Source of the DNA: Podarcis raffonei
Lineage: Eukaryota > Chordata > Lepidosauria > Squamata > Lacertidae
DNA length: 64,000 nt
Assembly (NCBI RefSeq): GCF_027172205.1
Contig: NC_070605.1
Span: 25,476,304-25,540,303 of the forward strand
Direction of reading: 5' to 3'
The translations under genes and the position numbers were made by a program. Below are positions 24,201 through 36,200 of this stretch, piece after piece. The notes beneath the pieces were generated by a model, which searched no databases, was not told where the DNA came from, and saw nothing but the letters and a program-made list of their open reading frames with translations. Each line of letters begins with the position of its first letter. Within the stretch, counting starts at the first letter, position 1.

Positions 24201-27200
24201 TGGTTGGCCACTTGTTCAGTTAGTGCAAGGACTTCCATTTGTGCAACAGAACTTCCTTTCACTCCCTTCTCCCTGCAACATATCTATTCTAGGAGTTCCC
24301 GTAAGCCTCAAGAGCAGATGTGGAGAAAGGGTGCAGGAAAGAACATAGAATTTCCCTTTTTCACAGGTGTTGATATCAAACTATTCACCACAATCCAATG
24401 AGGAGCATGTCTTGGGACCATGGCCACCACAACCTCAAGACCCAAAGTTCTCTTTATGCACTGTTCCATAATGTGTTTAACAACTCTGAGAACCAGATTA
24501 TAAACTGGTCTTCATCAGCATCATTATTAATTCACTGATTAAAGTCTCCACAACTGTCTCAATGCAGTGTACAATAAAAATAGCAAAACAAAAACAAAAC
24601 AAAACAGTTAAAAAACACACAAAAAACCCAGCAGATACATTTAAAACAAAGCTAAAGCAATACAAAATTGACACTCATTGCAAAGACCCATTTACTCAGC
24701 TGGGAAAGCCTGTTGGAAGAAAAATATCTTCCCTTGTTTTCAGAAAGTGGATAGTGGGCACCTATAGAATCTTGACAGGAGAAGAAAGCTGAGCATATGG
24801 ACACAATGACACAAGCGTGCTCTTGCACTCAGGTCCTGCTTGCTCGTTTCCCACAGGCACCTGGTTGGCCACTTTGGGAAATGGATGCTGGACTGGATGT
24901 ACCAATGGCTGAACCACAAGGTGCTTCTTATGTGCTTATGGTCTGGTCTGCAGAATTAAAATATGGCTTGACCCATTGTTTAAAGTTGGCTTCCGGATCC
25001 TGCCTTGTTTGGAAGAAATGAACCATAGTTCCTGGTTTGCACGTAATGGGAAGCTATGGTTAAAAGGTTTGTTTTCCCACTCATGTGATAGCAGAAGTGA
25101 AGTGGGAGCACAGAGGTTGAATGCAGGTGCAACTCGTACACATCCTAGCTTATTAAGCCAAGTTTTGATTGCATGAGTGCAGCTGCTATCTTTCTTCTCC
25201 TGCTACAGATGCACATATCTGTATTTTAAATTCTCCCCAAGCAGCTTCGTCTCCATGCAAAGTTCAATTCCAGAGCTGGTTTTACTTTAGAAAACCTGTC
25301 TGCCTCTTGGTTAATAGATAAAACAGGCTAAAACCAATGTGAAGAACTAGATGGTTCGCCATGGTGAATTAGCTGAAACACAATGCTAAACCATGGTTTC
25401 ATTAGAAGAACTAACAGGTATGAACCTCACCATTGTGCCTTCCCTCTCCCCACTCTTCCACTTATGCATGCCAGTTACTTTCCTTACTTGGAGATTCTCA
25501 GAAAACCAAAGGTTACCTGTTTATCCAAATCAAGGGAACTATGGTTTGCCTATGAATCAAGGGTGCAAACTTCATCCAAACCAAGCTCTCCAACCCTGGT
25601 TTGCCAGGTTCAAATGATATGGCAAACTATTGTTTGCCAAGAATCCGGAAGTAAGGGAGGAAACATGTAAGCCTAAGGATCATGCCTTCTGAATGGCCCC
25701 AATCCAGTCAAACTTGATAGCATCATTAAGGAGTTTATAAAGTGCTAGGATTCTTTGAAGGCTAACCTCTTGAGGTTGTTGTAGTATAGACTGGGAGGTC
25801 TTTAGCAGCTCTTCTGAGGATTTCTTGCTGGGATTCTGGTCTCTCTTCTTTTTCATATTGTTCCTTATCTGATTTGGACAAACAGAACTGAAAAAGACAA
25901 CAGGACTATGGTTTTTTTATTGCCACATAATAGCAGCTAGATAATACATCAATTTGTTTTAAGGATTTTTGTTAGCAATTCAAAGCAGAAATGGGCAGGA
26001 GAAAGGAAATCCATAGCTATTCTTAACAAATCAAATTCAAAATGTTATTTTTGAAAGTGTTACTCATGTGTAACAAGGAACTTTTAGATCACTGTGAAAA
26101 AGTATCAGGGCCTTGTCCCTTCCAACTCTCCAATTTCTATGATTCTCAGGGTGCAGGTGCGAACTAAGTAAGCCTGCATTTCAAGGTACATGTTTGCCTG
26201 GCAACCCCTCCCCTGCAAAATAAAAACCTAAGAGAAAAGAACTGAATTGAACACAAGTATGGCTCCCAACCCAAACGTACTATATAGATGCTTCTTTAAG
26301 TGGCTAACAATTACTCCCCCCAGTTATAAAGTAGGATGCTCTCTGTGAATATGTGCCGCTGCCTGCTGACCAGGTCTGTGAGTTTAATAGGCTGAATGGA
26401 ATCAAACAGACTGCTTCTTGTTTCTTCTTAAGGGTGGCAGGGCTAAAGAAAACAGGATGTTGGGTCTGCCAAGACTAATGCACCTTCGGTATGCATCCTC
26501 CAAGATGATTCCTTCGTTCTTTCCCTCCTCACAAATCAGGAAAGAAACACTTCTTTTTACACCAGCTGTGCCTTGGGATTCTGAACTGTATTCCATTAAC
26601 TTGTTCAGTTAGTGAAGGACTTCCATTTGTGCAACAGAACTTCCTTTCACTCCCTTCTCCCTGCAACGTATCTGTCCTAGGAGTTCCCGTAAGCCTCAAG
26701 AGCAGATGTGGAGAAAGGGTACAGGAAAGAACATAGAATTTCCCTTTTTCACAGGTGTTGATATCAAACTATTCACCACAATCCAATAAAGAGCATGTCT
26801 TGGGACTCCAAGGACCATGGCCACCACAACCTCAAGACCCAAAGTTCTCTTTATGCACTGTTCCATAATGTGTTTAACTACCCTGAGAACCAGATTATAA
26901 ACTGGTCTGCATCACCATCGTTATTAATTCACTGATTAAAGTCTCCACAACTGTCTCAATACAGTGTCACAATAAAAATAGCAAAAAACAGTTAAAAACA
27001 CACACACAAAAACCCAGCAGATACATTTAAAACAAAACTAAAGCAGTACAAAATTGACACTCATTGCAAAGACCCATTTACTCAGCTGGGAAAGCCTGTT
27101 GGAAGAAAAATATCTTCCTTTTTTTTTTTAGAAAGCGGATAGTGGGCACCTATAGAATCTTGATAGGGATGCTATTCAACAGAACAGGAACGGCTATATT

Positions 27201-30200
27201 AATACCTCTACTCCAAGTTACCATGGAGCGGAATTCTGAAATCTTTGGTACTTGCAGGAGAAACTTTCCTGTAGACTTCAGGGATCTACTGGAAAACCCA
27301 GCAAGATGGGCGGGTTATATCCAGGCATAGGCAAACTCCGGCCCACCAGATGTTTGGGACTACAATTCCCATCATCCCTGACCACTGGTCCTGTTAGCTA
27401 GGGATGATGGGAATTGTAGTCCCAACCATCTGGAGGGCCGGTTTGCCTATGCCTGGATAAGGCCATCTTTCAAGTAACATTGTCCTGAAACATATGGGGC
27501 CTTATATGTTGGTTCCAACACCTTGAACTTGACCTAGTAACAGACTGGTAGCTAGTGCAAAACCCACAAGCAATGTGCTGCATGCTGGAGGAAGTTTGCT
27601 CCCACAAGCAACATAGCTGCTGCATTCTACACCAGTTTCAGCCTCTGGTCCATCCCCAAGCTGTGCCCTCCATATTACTAAGGCTGCTTTGTTTCTGGCC
27701 CTGCCCCATGGTCTTTAACATCAGTGTGATGCACATAAATTTAGCAGGTGACATTTCATACTTCCAGCTTATTTTTGTTGAGTCGGTTTACTGTTAAAGC
27801 CCCAGAGAAGGGGCCATTTAAATGTCCTTGTCAGGACATAACAGAATAAAATGTACCCAGGAAGACACTAATAGCTGTAAAGTAATTATACATCCAGAAT
27901 GTCTAAGGGACTTGCTCAGTTGATAATAATTTACTTTGCAGGGCATGTCTGCCCCAAGTAAGAAGAACATCATGTAAATATTCTGGCAGCTAGTCAAGAG
28001 CAAGGGTGTTGCAAAGAAGCTGTTAAAAGATGAAGCTCAGACAAGCTGTTTATGTCGATAAGAAACCAGGATACTTTAAAACACTTGTAAAACCACCACC
28101 ACCATCAGAACACTGACTGATTCAAGAAATTCTTGAAGCAATGCTCCATTTATATCATCTTTAGGTGCTAAGAGGGCCATAGCATCTTCTTCCCCAACAA
28201 TATCTACGTACATTTGAAATAACATGAGCTCGCAAAAAGCAAACGAAAAGCCCTAGGAGGGTTTCAAGCAAGGTGCAGAATATTTTCCAATTAATCTGAA
28301 AAAAAACAAACCAGCATCCCTTTGTTCTCCTGTTTCTTTCCAGGGTGTCAGACAAAACCAATTGTTCTTTTCATTGACAAAATGTGGCACTGCAGTACAG
28401 CAAAACCTGCAGTCAATGCTTTTTGTAGTACAGGCTTCCCCACTATGTAAGAATGGTTGTTTTAATAAACTATAATAATACTCTTTTATATTTGCATTAG
28501 GTATTTGAAAGAGCAAGTTGGACACCATCAACTTGGAGATAAATCCCCCGTAATTTATGAAGAAAGAATTGCTCTATGCAGGGAGCATGCTCTTTAAACA
28601 CAGATTTCCTATTATTTCAATCTACAAGAATGCATTTTTCTATCAGTTAGATCGGTACCTCTTTATTGCTACCTGAGAATACATGATTGGAGGAGGTAAC
28701 TCAAAGCAATTGTGGCAAGATGTAATTAATATGTTTTATATGGACAGCCCTGGTCCTTTACATAGCAAGTGTGCAAGTAATGGGGCTGGAGATGCCTTGT
28801 CCCAAGTAAGAGGTTTTGCTACATATTCCTCTTAATGAAAGCTTAGCTAACTGGTCAATTGACCCAGACTTGTTAGGAATTGACACACGTGCTCCCTGGC
28901 AACCTCAGGTTCCTCCATATAACGAAATCTCAACTATGTACGATAACAATCCTGGCATAACAGACTTGGCCACAAAAGAGACCAAAACTCCTTCACTGTG
29001 GGAACTGTGACCAATGTCTAAAATATCTTAATAAATAAATGAATAAATAAATCTGAAGGATTTAACTGGATAAGAACACAGGGAAACCATGGTTAGGAGA
29101 TCAGAAATACCCTATCTGCACTAAGCCTACCAGATGCAGTGCGGTGCAGAGTAGCCAAACAAATGGTAACATCTTTGTAATTTGCATGGGTCACAATATA
29201 TCGGTTACCTACACACAAGTCTTTTTTTTAAAAAAAGTCTGGGTGGCACTGTGGGTTAAACCACAGAGCCTAGGACTTGCTGATCAGAAGGTCAGCGGTT
29301 CGAATCCCCACGACGGGGTGAGCTCCCGTTGCTCGGTCCCTGCTCCCGTTGCTCGGTCCCTGCTCCTGCCAACCTAGCAGTTCGAAAGCACGTCAAAGTG
29401 CAAGTAGATAAATAGGTACCGCTCATGGGTGAAGGTAAAAGGCATTTCCGTGTGCTGCTCTGGTTTGCCAGAAGCGGCTTAGTCATGCTGGCCACATGAC
29501 CCAGAAGCTGTACGCCGGCTCCCTCAGCCAATAAAGCGAGATGAGCACCACAACCCCAGAGTCGGTTACGACTGTACCTAATGGTCAGGGGTCACTTTAC
29601 CTTTACACACAAGTCTTTAAAAAAAAACAAAAAACAGAAAATATAGTATATCTGGCCAGCAGATATCCTTCATTCTGGGGCACTTAGAGCAATTTTTTTC
29701 TTCTACTGAAATGTTTTCAGCTGTAAAAATATGCTTTAGGCCAACTTTTCATAGAAAAGCAGCACACGTCTACAATAGAGAAGAATGACTTAAGTTCACT
29801 GACTTCAATGGTTCTGCTCCAAGCACTACTTAGTTTAGACAATACCCATGATTTTAGGAAGAGTCATGCTTAATTTAATTTAGCCAAATAGATTTCAATA
29901 GTGTTTTATGAGAATGTGACCATAAGTCTACATCTGCATTATGAATGTGACCGTAAGTCTACAACTGCATTACTTTTCTCATCATCTTCTTTGTTGAGAC
30001 GTATGGATTGGTAAATATGACACATTGCTCAGTACAACAATGGTGGCTCCCTGCTGACAGTGCTCTTCCATATTGTGCTTGCGTATTGCTTGGAGTCTAC
30101 TCAGAATTAAAAGAATTCCTAAACAAGTATGAGACTTGTCACTGAGCACAATGGGATATTGTTAAAATAAGGATGCTTACAGAGATACACATACAGTGAA

Positions 30201-33200
30201 CTAATTCATATCCATTTCAAAATATTAGCTTAAGAAACTGATTAACAACATCTCCTACTTGAATGCCACATTATTGGATTACAGCATATGGAAACGTGAG
30301 CAATTAATGTCCAAATTAATGAAATGCGAAGTTGGCATCAATGATGTGTTAATCATAGAAAATATTCTTAAGAATTTCATTCACAACAGAACAGAGTTAC
30401 TTACTGAATGGAAATGAAAAAAGCAAGCCACATCATACATCAGTAGCAAAAACAATTCTGTTGTAAGAAAGGCAACATTTTGCCAAAGTTAACCTTTACC
30501 TCATTAGAAGGAGAGGCAGGAGATGTAAAAATAGTCTTCCAATAGGACCACACAAACATGACAAACGACAGATGGAAAACCACAAGGTAGACAACTGCAA
30601 TAAAAAAAATACAAATAAGGTTTTAGTGAATATAGCTGAAGTAACAAAACAAAAATGCAATGGTTTTTCTTCATTTTATCAGCAAAATAACTTTGAAGAG
30701 ATGATCGCAGAACAAATGTTGTGCTATCCTGGCCAGCTCTGAAGAGAGAAAAAACTATAGAATCAGTGTCAGGAGGAATTCTACTAATGTGGATAAAAAC
30801 AATTGTTTTGGTTTAACTTAACCCAGATTTTAAACACATTTTAAATTTCAATCATAATATGATTCTATTTCTTTTTTAATCACCTGCTTTAGGATGCTGT
30901 AAGAATTCAGTATAAGCGTGTTAAAACAAAGCCAAAATCTATCACCTCAAAATAACAGAATCCATGGCCCTTTCTCTAGCATACAACTCAGTTCAGACAT
31001 CAAACCAAATGATGGTTTACTGAAGCTAAACTATGGTTTGGCATGATGTCCCCACTGATAAGTCATGGTTTGCAAGTGGCTAACAAACCAGAATCAGAAG
31101 TCACTGTTTGATGTAGGTATTCAGAGGCTACCGCACCTAAATATGCATCTGCTGAGCAGACACAGAACAAAACAAAAACAGAAAAGCAGCTCTAAACCAT
31201 GGTTTGCCTAACTGTTTGGAAGCTGAAACCTTGGGACAGGGTGTACTACTGGTATTAAGTGCCAACCAGTTTGGCTTGGTGTCTAAATTAAGCCTCTGAG
31301 TTAAGGGCTGCTTCAAATTCAAATAATGAAAACAGGTAAAATATCTGTCACTGAGGTTAAGCATTATAAATATAGCATAGTAAAACAGTTACATAGTCTC
31401 TTCCAGAGTTCTCATACATGTATAAAGGGCAAAAGAAAGAGAGGCAAATAGAAATCTTTACTTTGAGTGCATAGTTATTTTGTATACCAATGCAGCTTGG
31501 CATAAGACACAACAAAGAAGATATCTGCTAAATTGTGTGCTGTTTTCTAAAATATTAAAAATGTCATATTTAAGAAATGGTATATCAGTTTTAGGGACGC
31601 GGGTGGCGCTGTGGGTAAAACCTCAGCGCCTAGGACTTGCCGATCGTCAGGTCGGCGGTTCGAATCCTCGCGGCGGGGTGCGCTCCCGTCGTTCGGTCCC
31701 AGCGCCTGCCAACCTAGCAGTTCGAAAGCACCCCCGGGTGCAAGTAGATAAATAGGGACCGCTTACTAGCGGGAAGGTAAATGGCATTTCCGTGTGCTGC
31801 GCTGGCTCGCCAGATGCAGCTTGTCACGCTGGCCACGTGACCCAGAAGTGTCTGCGGACAGCGCTGGCCCCCGGCCTCTTAAGTGAGATGGGCGCACAAC
31901 CCCAGAGTAGGACACGACTGGCCCGTACGGGCAGGGGTACCTTTACCTTTACATATCAGTTTTAAAAGACCCTTCTAGGTAGCACTAGAGCACTATATAA
32001 TTGTAAACCAACATTTTGATACTGCTATTATTATACACTTTTTAAAGAACAAATATTTTCTTCTAAAAATGCTGTGAAAATTGGTGCTATCAAGTCATTA
32101 TCTGGGGAAGAGTTGTTTAGTGCCTTAAGTATCAATTATTCTTCCTAACATGTATTCCTCACCTAATCTCAATTCAAAGTGGGATCACAGTGACATGAAA
32201 CCTATTGCATTGTACGGACGTAGCACACACACAAACACACCTGTGCACCAGAACAGGCAGGTCATAGAATCATAGAACTGTAGAGTGGGAAGAGATCCCA
32301 AGGGTCATCTAGTCCAATCCCCAGCAATGCAGGAATCTCAACTAGATCATACTTGACAGATGGCCATCCAACCTCTGCTTAAGAACCTCCAAGGAAGAAG
32401 AGTCCATCCCCTCTTGCGGGAGCCTGCTCCACTGTCAAACAACTCTTACTGTCAGAAAGTTATTTCTGATGTGTAGTCAGAATCCCCTTTCTTGTAACTT
32501 GAAGCCACTGGTTCAGGTCCTAGCCTCTGGATCAGGAGAAAACAAGGTTGCTCCATTATCCATGTGAAAGCCCTTGAGATATTTGAAGATGGCTATCTAA
32601 AGGGCTGTCACACCAGAGGTTCACGTCAATGTAGTAAATTGGTGGCTCACATTTATAACAGTCTTGTAAATAAGTCTTCAAAGCTACTAGCCTACGAAAA
32701 CGACTGGGGAGCTCCATCTCTCCTGCAGCAGCCTTCTCATTCACCCAGAAGCAATTCCTCCTTACCTAGTGCTACCAGGCTAACACACTATGGATTAAGA
32801 AGCAATTGGTAGCTGTTCCCAACTAATTTACAAGACTGCCAAGTGCAGTCGCTTTTTGGCCCATACATTCCTCCAGTGGCCTAATCCAACCTGATTTTCT
32901 AAATAGGTATATTTAAGCTACATTAAGAAGATAACAAAATACTAATTAGCAGGCTTGCTATTGCATCTTAAATCCAGTTGCTGCTACACTATCAATTCTA
33001 CCAAGCATCTATAGAAGAATCTTAAGAGTGGTGGAAGAAAGCACTTTGTATAACTAACTGATGGGGTGGGGAAAACTGCTGCATGGTGTTGAATATTTAA
33101 TGTTACTTCTGTCATATTCTCACACCAAAGGAGAAATTATTGACCTACTTTCGCAGTCTGATAAAGGATAGAAGTTTAAGAAGATATACAATTAAGCCTC

Positions 33201-36200
33201 AGTCCAATCCCAGAAACATTAGGGGATTCCATCTGCTCCAAAGACATTGTGCACATGCTAGATTTTCCTGTGACAGTCTTTCTTTTAGAAAGTTATATGA
33301 AACCTTAAAACTCTGCCAAGAATATTATTTAATTTAATTCTTAAATGTTTAAAATATTTATATGTAGTCTTTCTGGAATATATCCTTGCAGATATTATCC
33401 AGAGGGGAAATATGAATGTTTAAAATTATTATTACCGTATTTTAAGTAGAAAAGTAATCAAGCTTGAGGTTTTCTAAGTTTGGAGTTTGAATAGTTCTTA
33501 ATTTCAGGAATTATAAGTAGGACTTTATTATTGAAGGGTCTATATCCAAACAATTCACAAAAATCCAAATACTGTAATGTCAGGCAATTATTGTTAGCAA
33601 TCATAATGCATTAATTTAACTGAGGAACTGCATGCATTCAATACTAATCCTGATTTACTAGCAGTTTCTATACAGAATCTTGCCTCAGTAATTTTTTTCC
33701 TCAGAAAGGAACTGTGAGACTATTACTGGGACCTTTTCGTTGTGGCTCTTGTGACTTAGCATAAGCAGAACCATAATTCTGTTGCTTTTTTCTTCTTCTT
33801 CTTCTACATTAAGCCTCCTATTTTATAGGTGTGCCACAGAATAAGAGACAGTTCTACTACAAGTGTTTTCCTACAGATTCAGATACAGTATCAAGAAAGA
33901 GGAAGAAACTAAATAATCAAACTAGTGTGGTTACCAACAAAAGAACACTGAACAGTGAGACCAAGGACAGGCTTCACAAGGAGGAGGAAAACAAATGCCA
34001 AATGGAAAAATTCAGCTGACTGGGTAACAAGAAAGCTAACCTAGCAATATAGATCAGAATATACACGAATTAGGTTTCCCACAGACAGACACTCACTTTG
34101 GCAATCCTTCAAACAAGCATTTCAAGATAAAATCTGAAATGCAAAATCAGGAAATACGCATCCCACAGGTTTAAATCGATTAAGCAGCTATTCTCTCCCT
34201 ATGGAACTGCAATACTACAGTGGTTCTCAAATGTTTTTCTTTCTCTGGGTCACACTTTCAGAGTAAAAATTTATTCGCGCCACACCAAATTTCTTATTGA
34301 CAAGAAATACACGGGGGAGGAATCTTCCTAGCAGTGCTTGAGTTATAATATAGAACACAAAAAACTAAGCAGCTACATAATAACATGAATCATTCTCTTT
34401 GCATGAAGCCACATTTAAACTGGTAGAGAATGTGTTATGTCTATAGTAGCTACACAATCTCGAGAAATGTGTTTGAAGTCAAATGGAATTCTTCCAACAG
34501 CAATAACAGCAGAAAGATTAACATATTAGAAAGTAAAATAAAGAGAATGACAGTTGCTTCACACCACTGTTCAACCATCAAGGCAAATATTCTTTTCAGT
34601 TAAAAAAAGCTTTCTGGAGACTGGCAACCTCTTCCTAAATTTTATACAGTGGTACCTTAGTTCTCAAATGTCTTGGTACTTAAACGCCTTGGTTCTCAAA
34701 ACCCCGAAACCCAGAAGTAAGTGTTCCAGTTTTCAAACGTTTTTCAGAAGCAGAACGTCCAATATGGTTGTCGGCTATTGTTTCTGGGGCACCTGCACCA
34801 ATCAGAAGCTGCGCCAGGGTTTTCAAACATTTCGAAAGTCAAACAGACTTCCAGAATGGATTAAGTTTGGCACTTTTTATGGGAAAGCATGCCTTGGTTT
34901 TGGAATGCTTTGATTTTGGAACTGACTTCCGGAATGGATTCGGTTTGAGAACCAAGGTACCACTGTACTCTACAAGCATTCTCTCCCCACACTCCAGCCC
35001 GAATTTCTCATGCAGAAATAATGTGAGAGCAATTCCCAGCAGCTTCCAACACACTCTCTTGGGAAAAGGAATGAATCCTAACCCTGACAGATGGTAGCAA
35101 CAGCAGTCCTCAGGATGCACTACTTCAGCTTATGAATAGCCCAATGTGAGGCTCCTAAACTGCCAGGTAAACTCTCCCTGCGAACTTTTTTGTTGATCAG
35201 CTTCTCACAACTTTCCAAATGCATGTCTAGCATGCTAAACCGATGCATACCTGGCAATTTTTCTCTATGGAAAATCCATTACCGGTACCACCCATTTTTT
35301 AAATGTGTCCTAGCTACATCACTTTATTTTCTCTCTGTGCTAATTCCAAAGATGATAGGATTATAATTATAGGCAGCAACCACAAGAGAGAAGGATTATA
35401 ATTATAGGCAGCAACTATAAGAGGGAAACTAAAAGAAGAGATAAGCAAGGAACCACATACATGCATAACCAATGGCATGCAGGAACACAAGAGTAGGGGA
35501 AATTTGTGCCATTCTTAATAAAAATACATAAATGGAATTCTAAAACTCAAACAAAAGGTCATCTTTTTACCAAGGCTAATGAATATATGCACTCTATGCA
35601 AAGAAATACATGTGAAGAAACATTCTTACCTTTTTCGCCAGTTGAGGTTATTGTAACTAGGGGAAAAAACAGAAAAAACTAGAGTGAGTCTACCAATATT
35701 AAAAAAACCTGAGCAAAGATCATCTAATTTTAATGTAATCCTGGAGAAAATTCATTTTGCCATTTTCCAAAGTACGTACAAGAACATAAGAGGGGGGGAA
35801 ATCAGTGTGTGTGTTCAGCAAATGAGCAGAATTCCTTTCACATAAATTGTTGTATCTATTTAGTTAGGGAATGGTTTGATCACAAAAGCTATGCTCATTT
35901 CAATTCTTGTGGGGGAAAGCAGTAGCTGTGACAAATGAATGCAAAATACACTAATTCTTCAATTTTATTTATTTCACTTTTCCTTCAAGAAAATGAAGCT
36001 CAAGTAATGCAGACGACCACTGAAAGAATTATAGAATCATAGAATCATAGAGTTGGAAGAGACCACAAGGGCCATCGAGTCCAACCCCCTGCCAAGCAGG
36101 AAACACCATCAGAGCACTCCTGACATATGGTTGTCAAGCCTCTGCTTAGTGTCAGTGTGTCAGTAAGGGAGCCATAAGCTTCAGTTGCCAGAGGGCTAAA

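Noticed and set aside
28816-29010. 64-residue plus-strand ORF
   Set aside because: No recognisable domain or splice context; intronic and antisense to ZDHHC20.
29247-31660. tRNA genes
   Set aside because: The A- and B-box sequences belong to Sauria SINE heads; no tRNA cloverleaf stands alone.
33831-34019. Plus-strand ORF after a good-looking splice acceptor (ATTTTATAG)
   Set aside because: It starts with GTG, lies antisense in a ZDHHC20 intron, shows no domain and has no partner exon that I could find.
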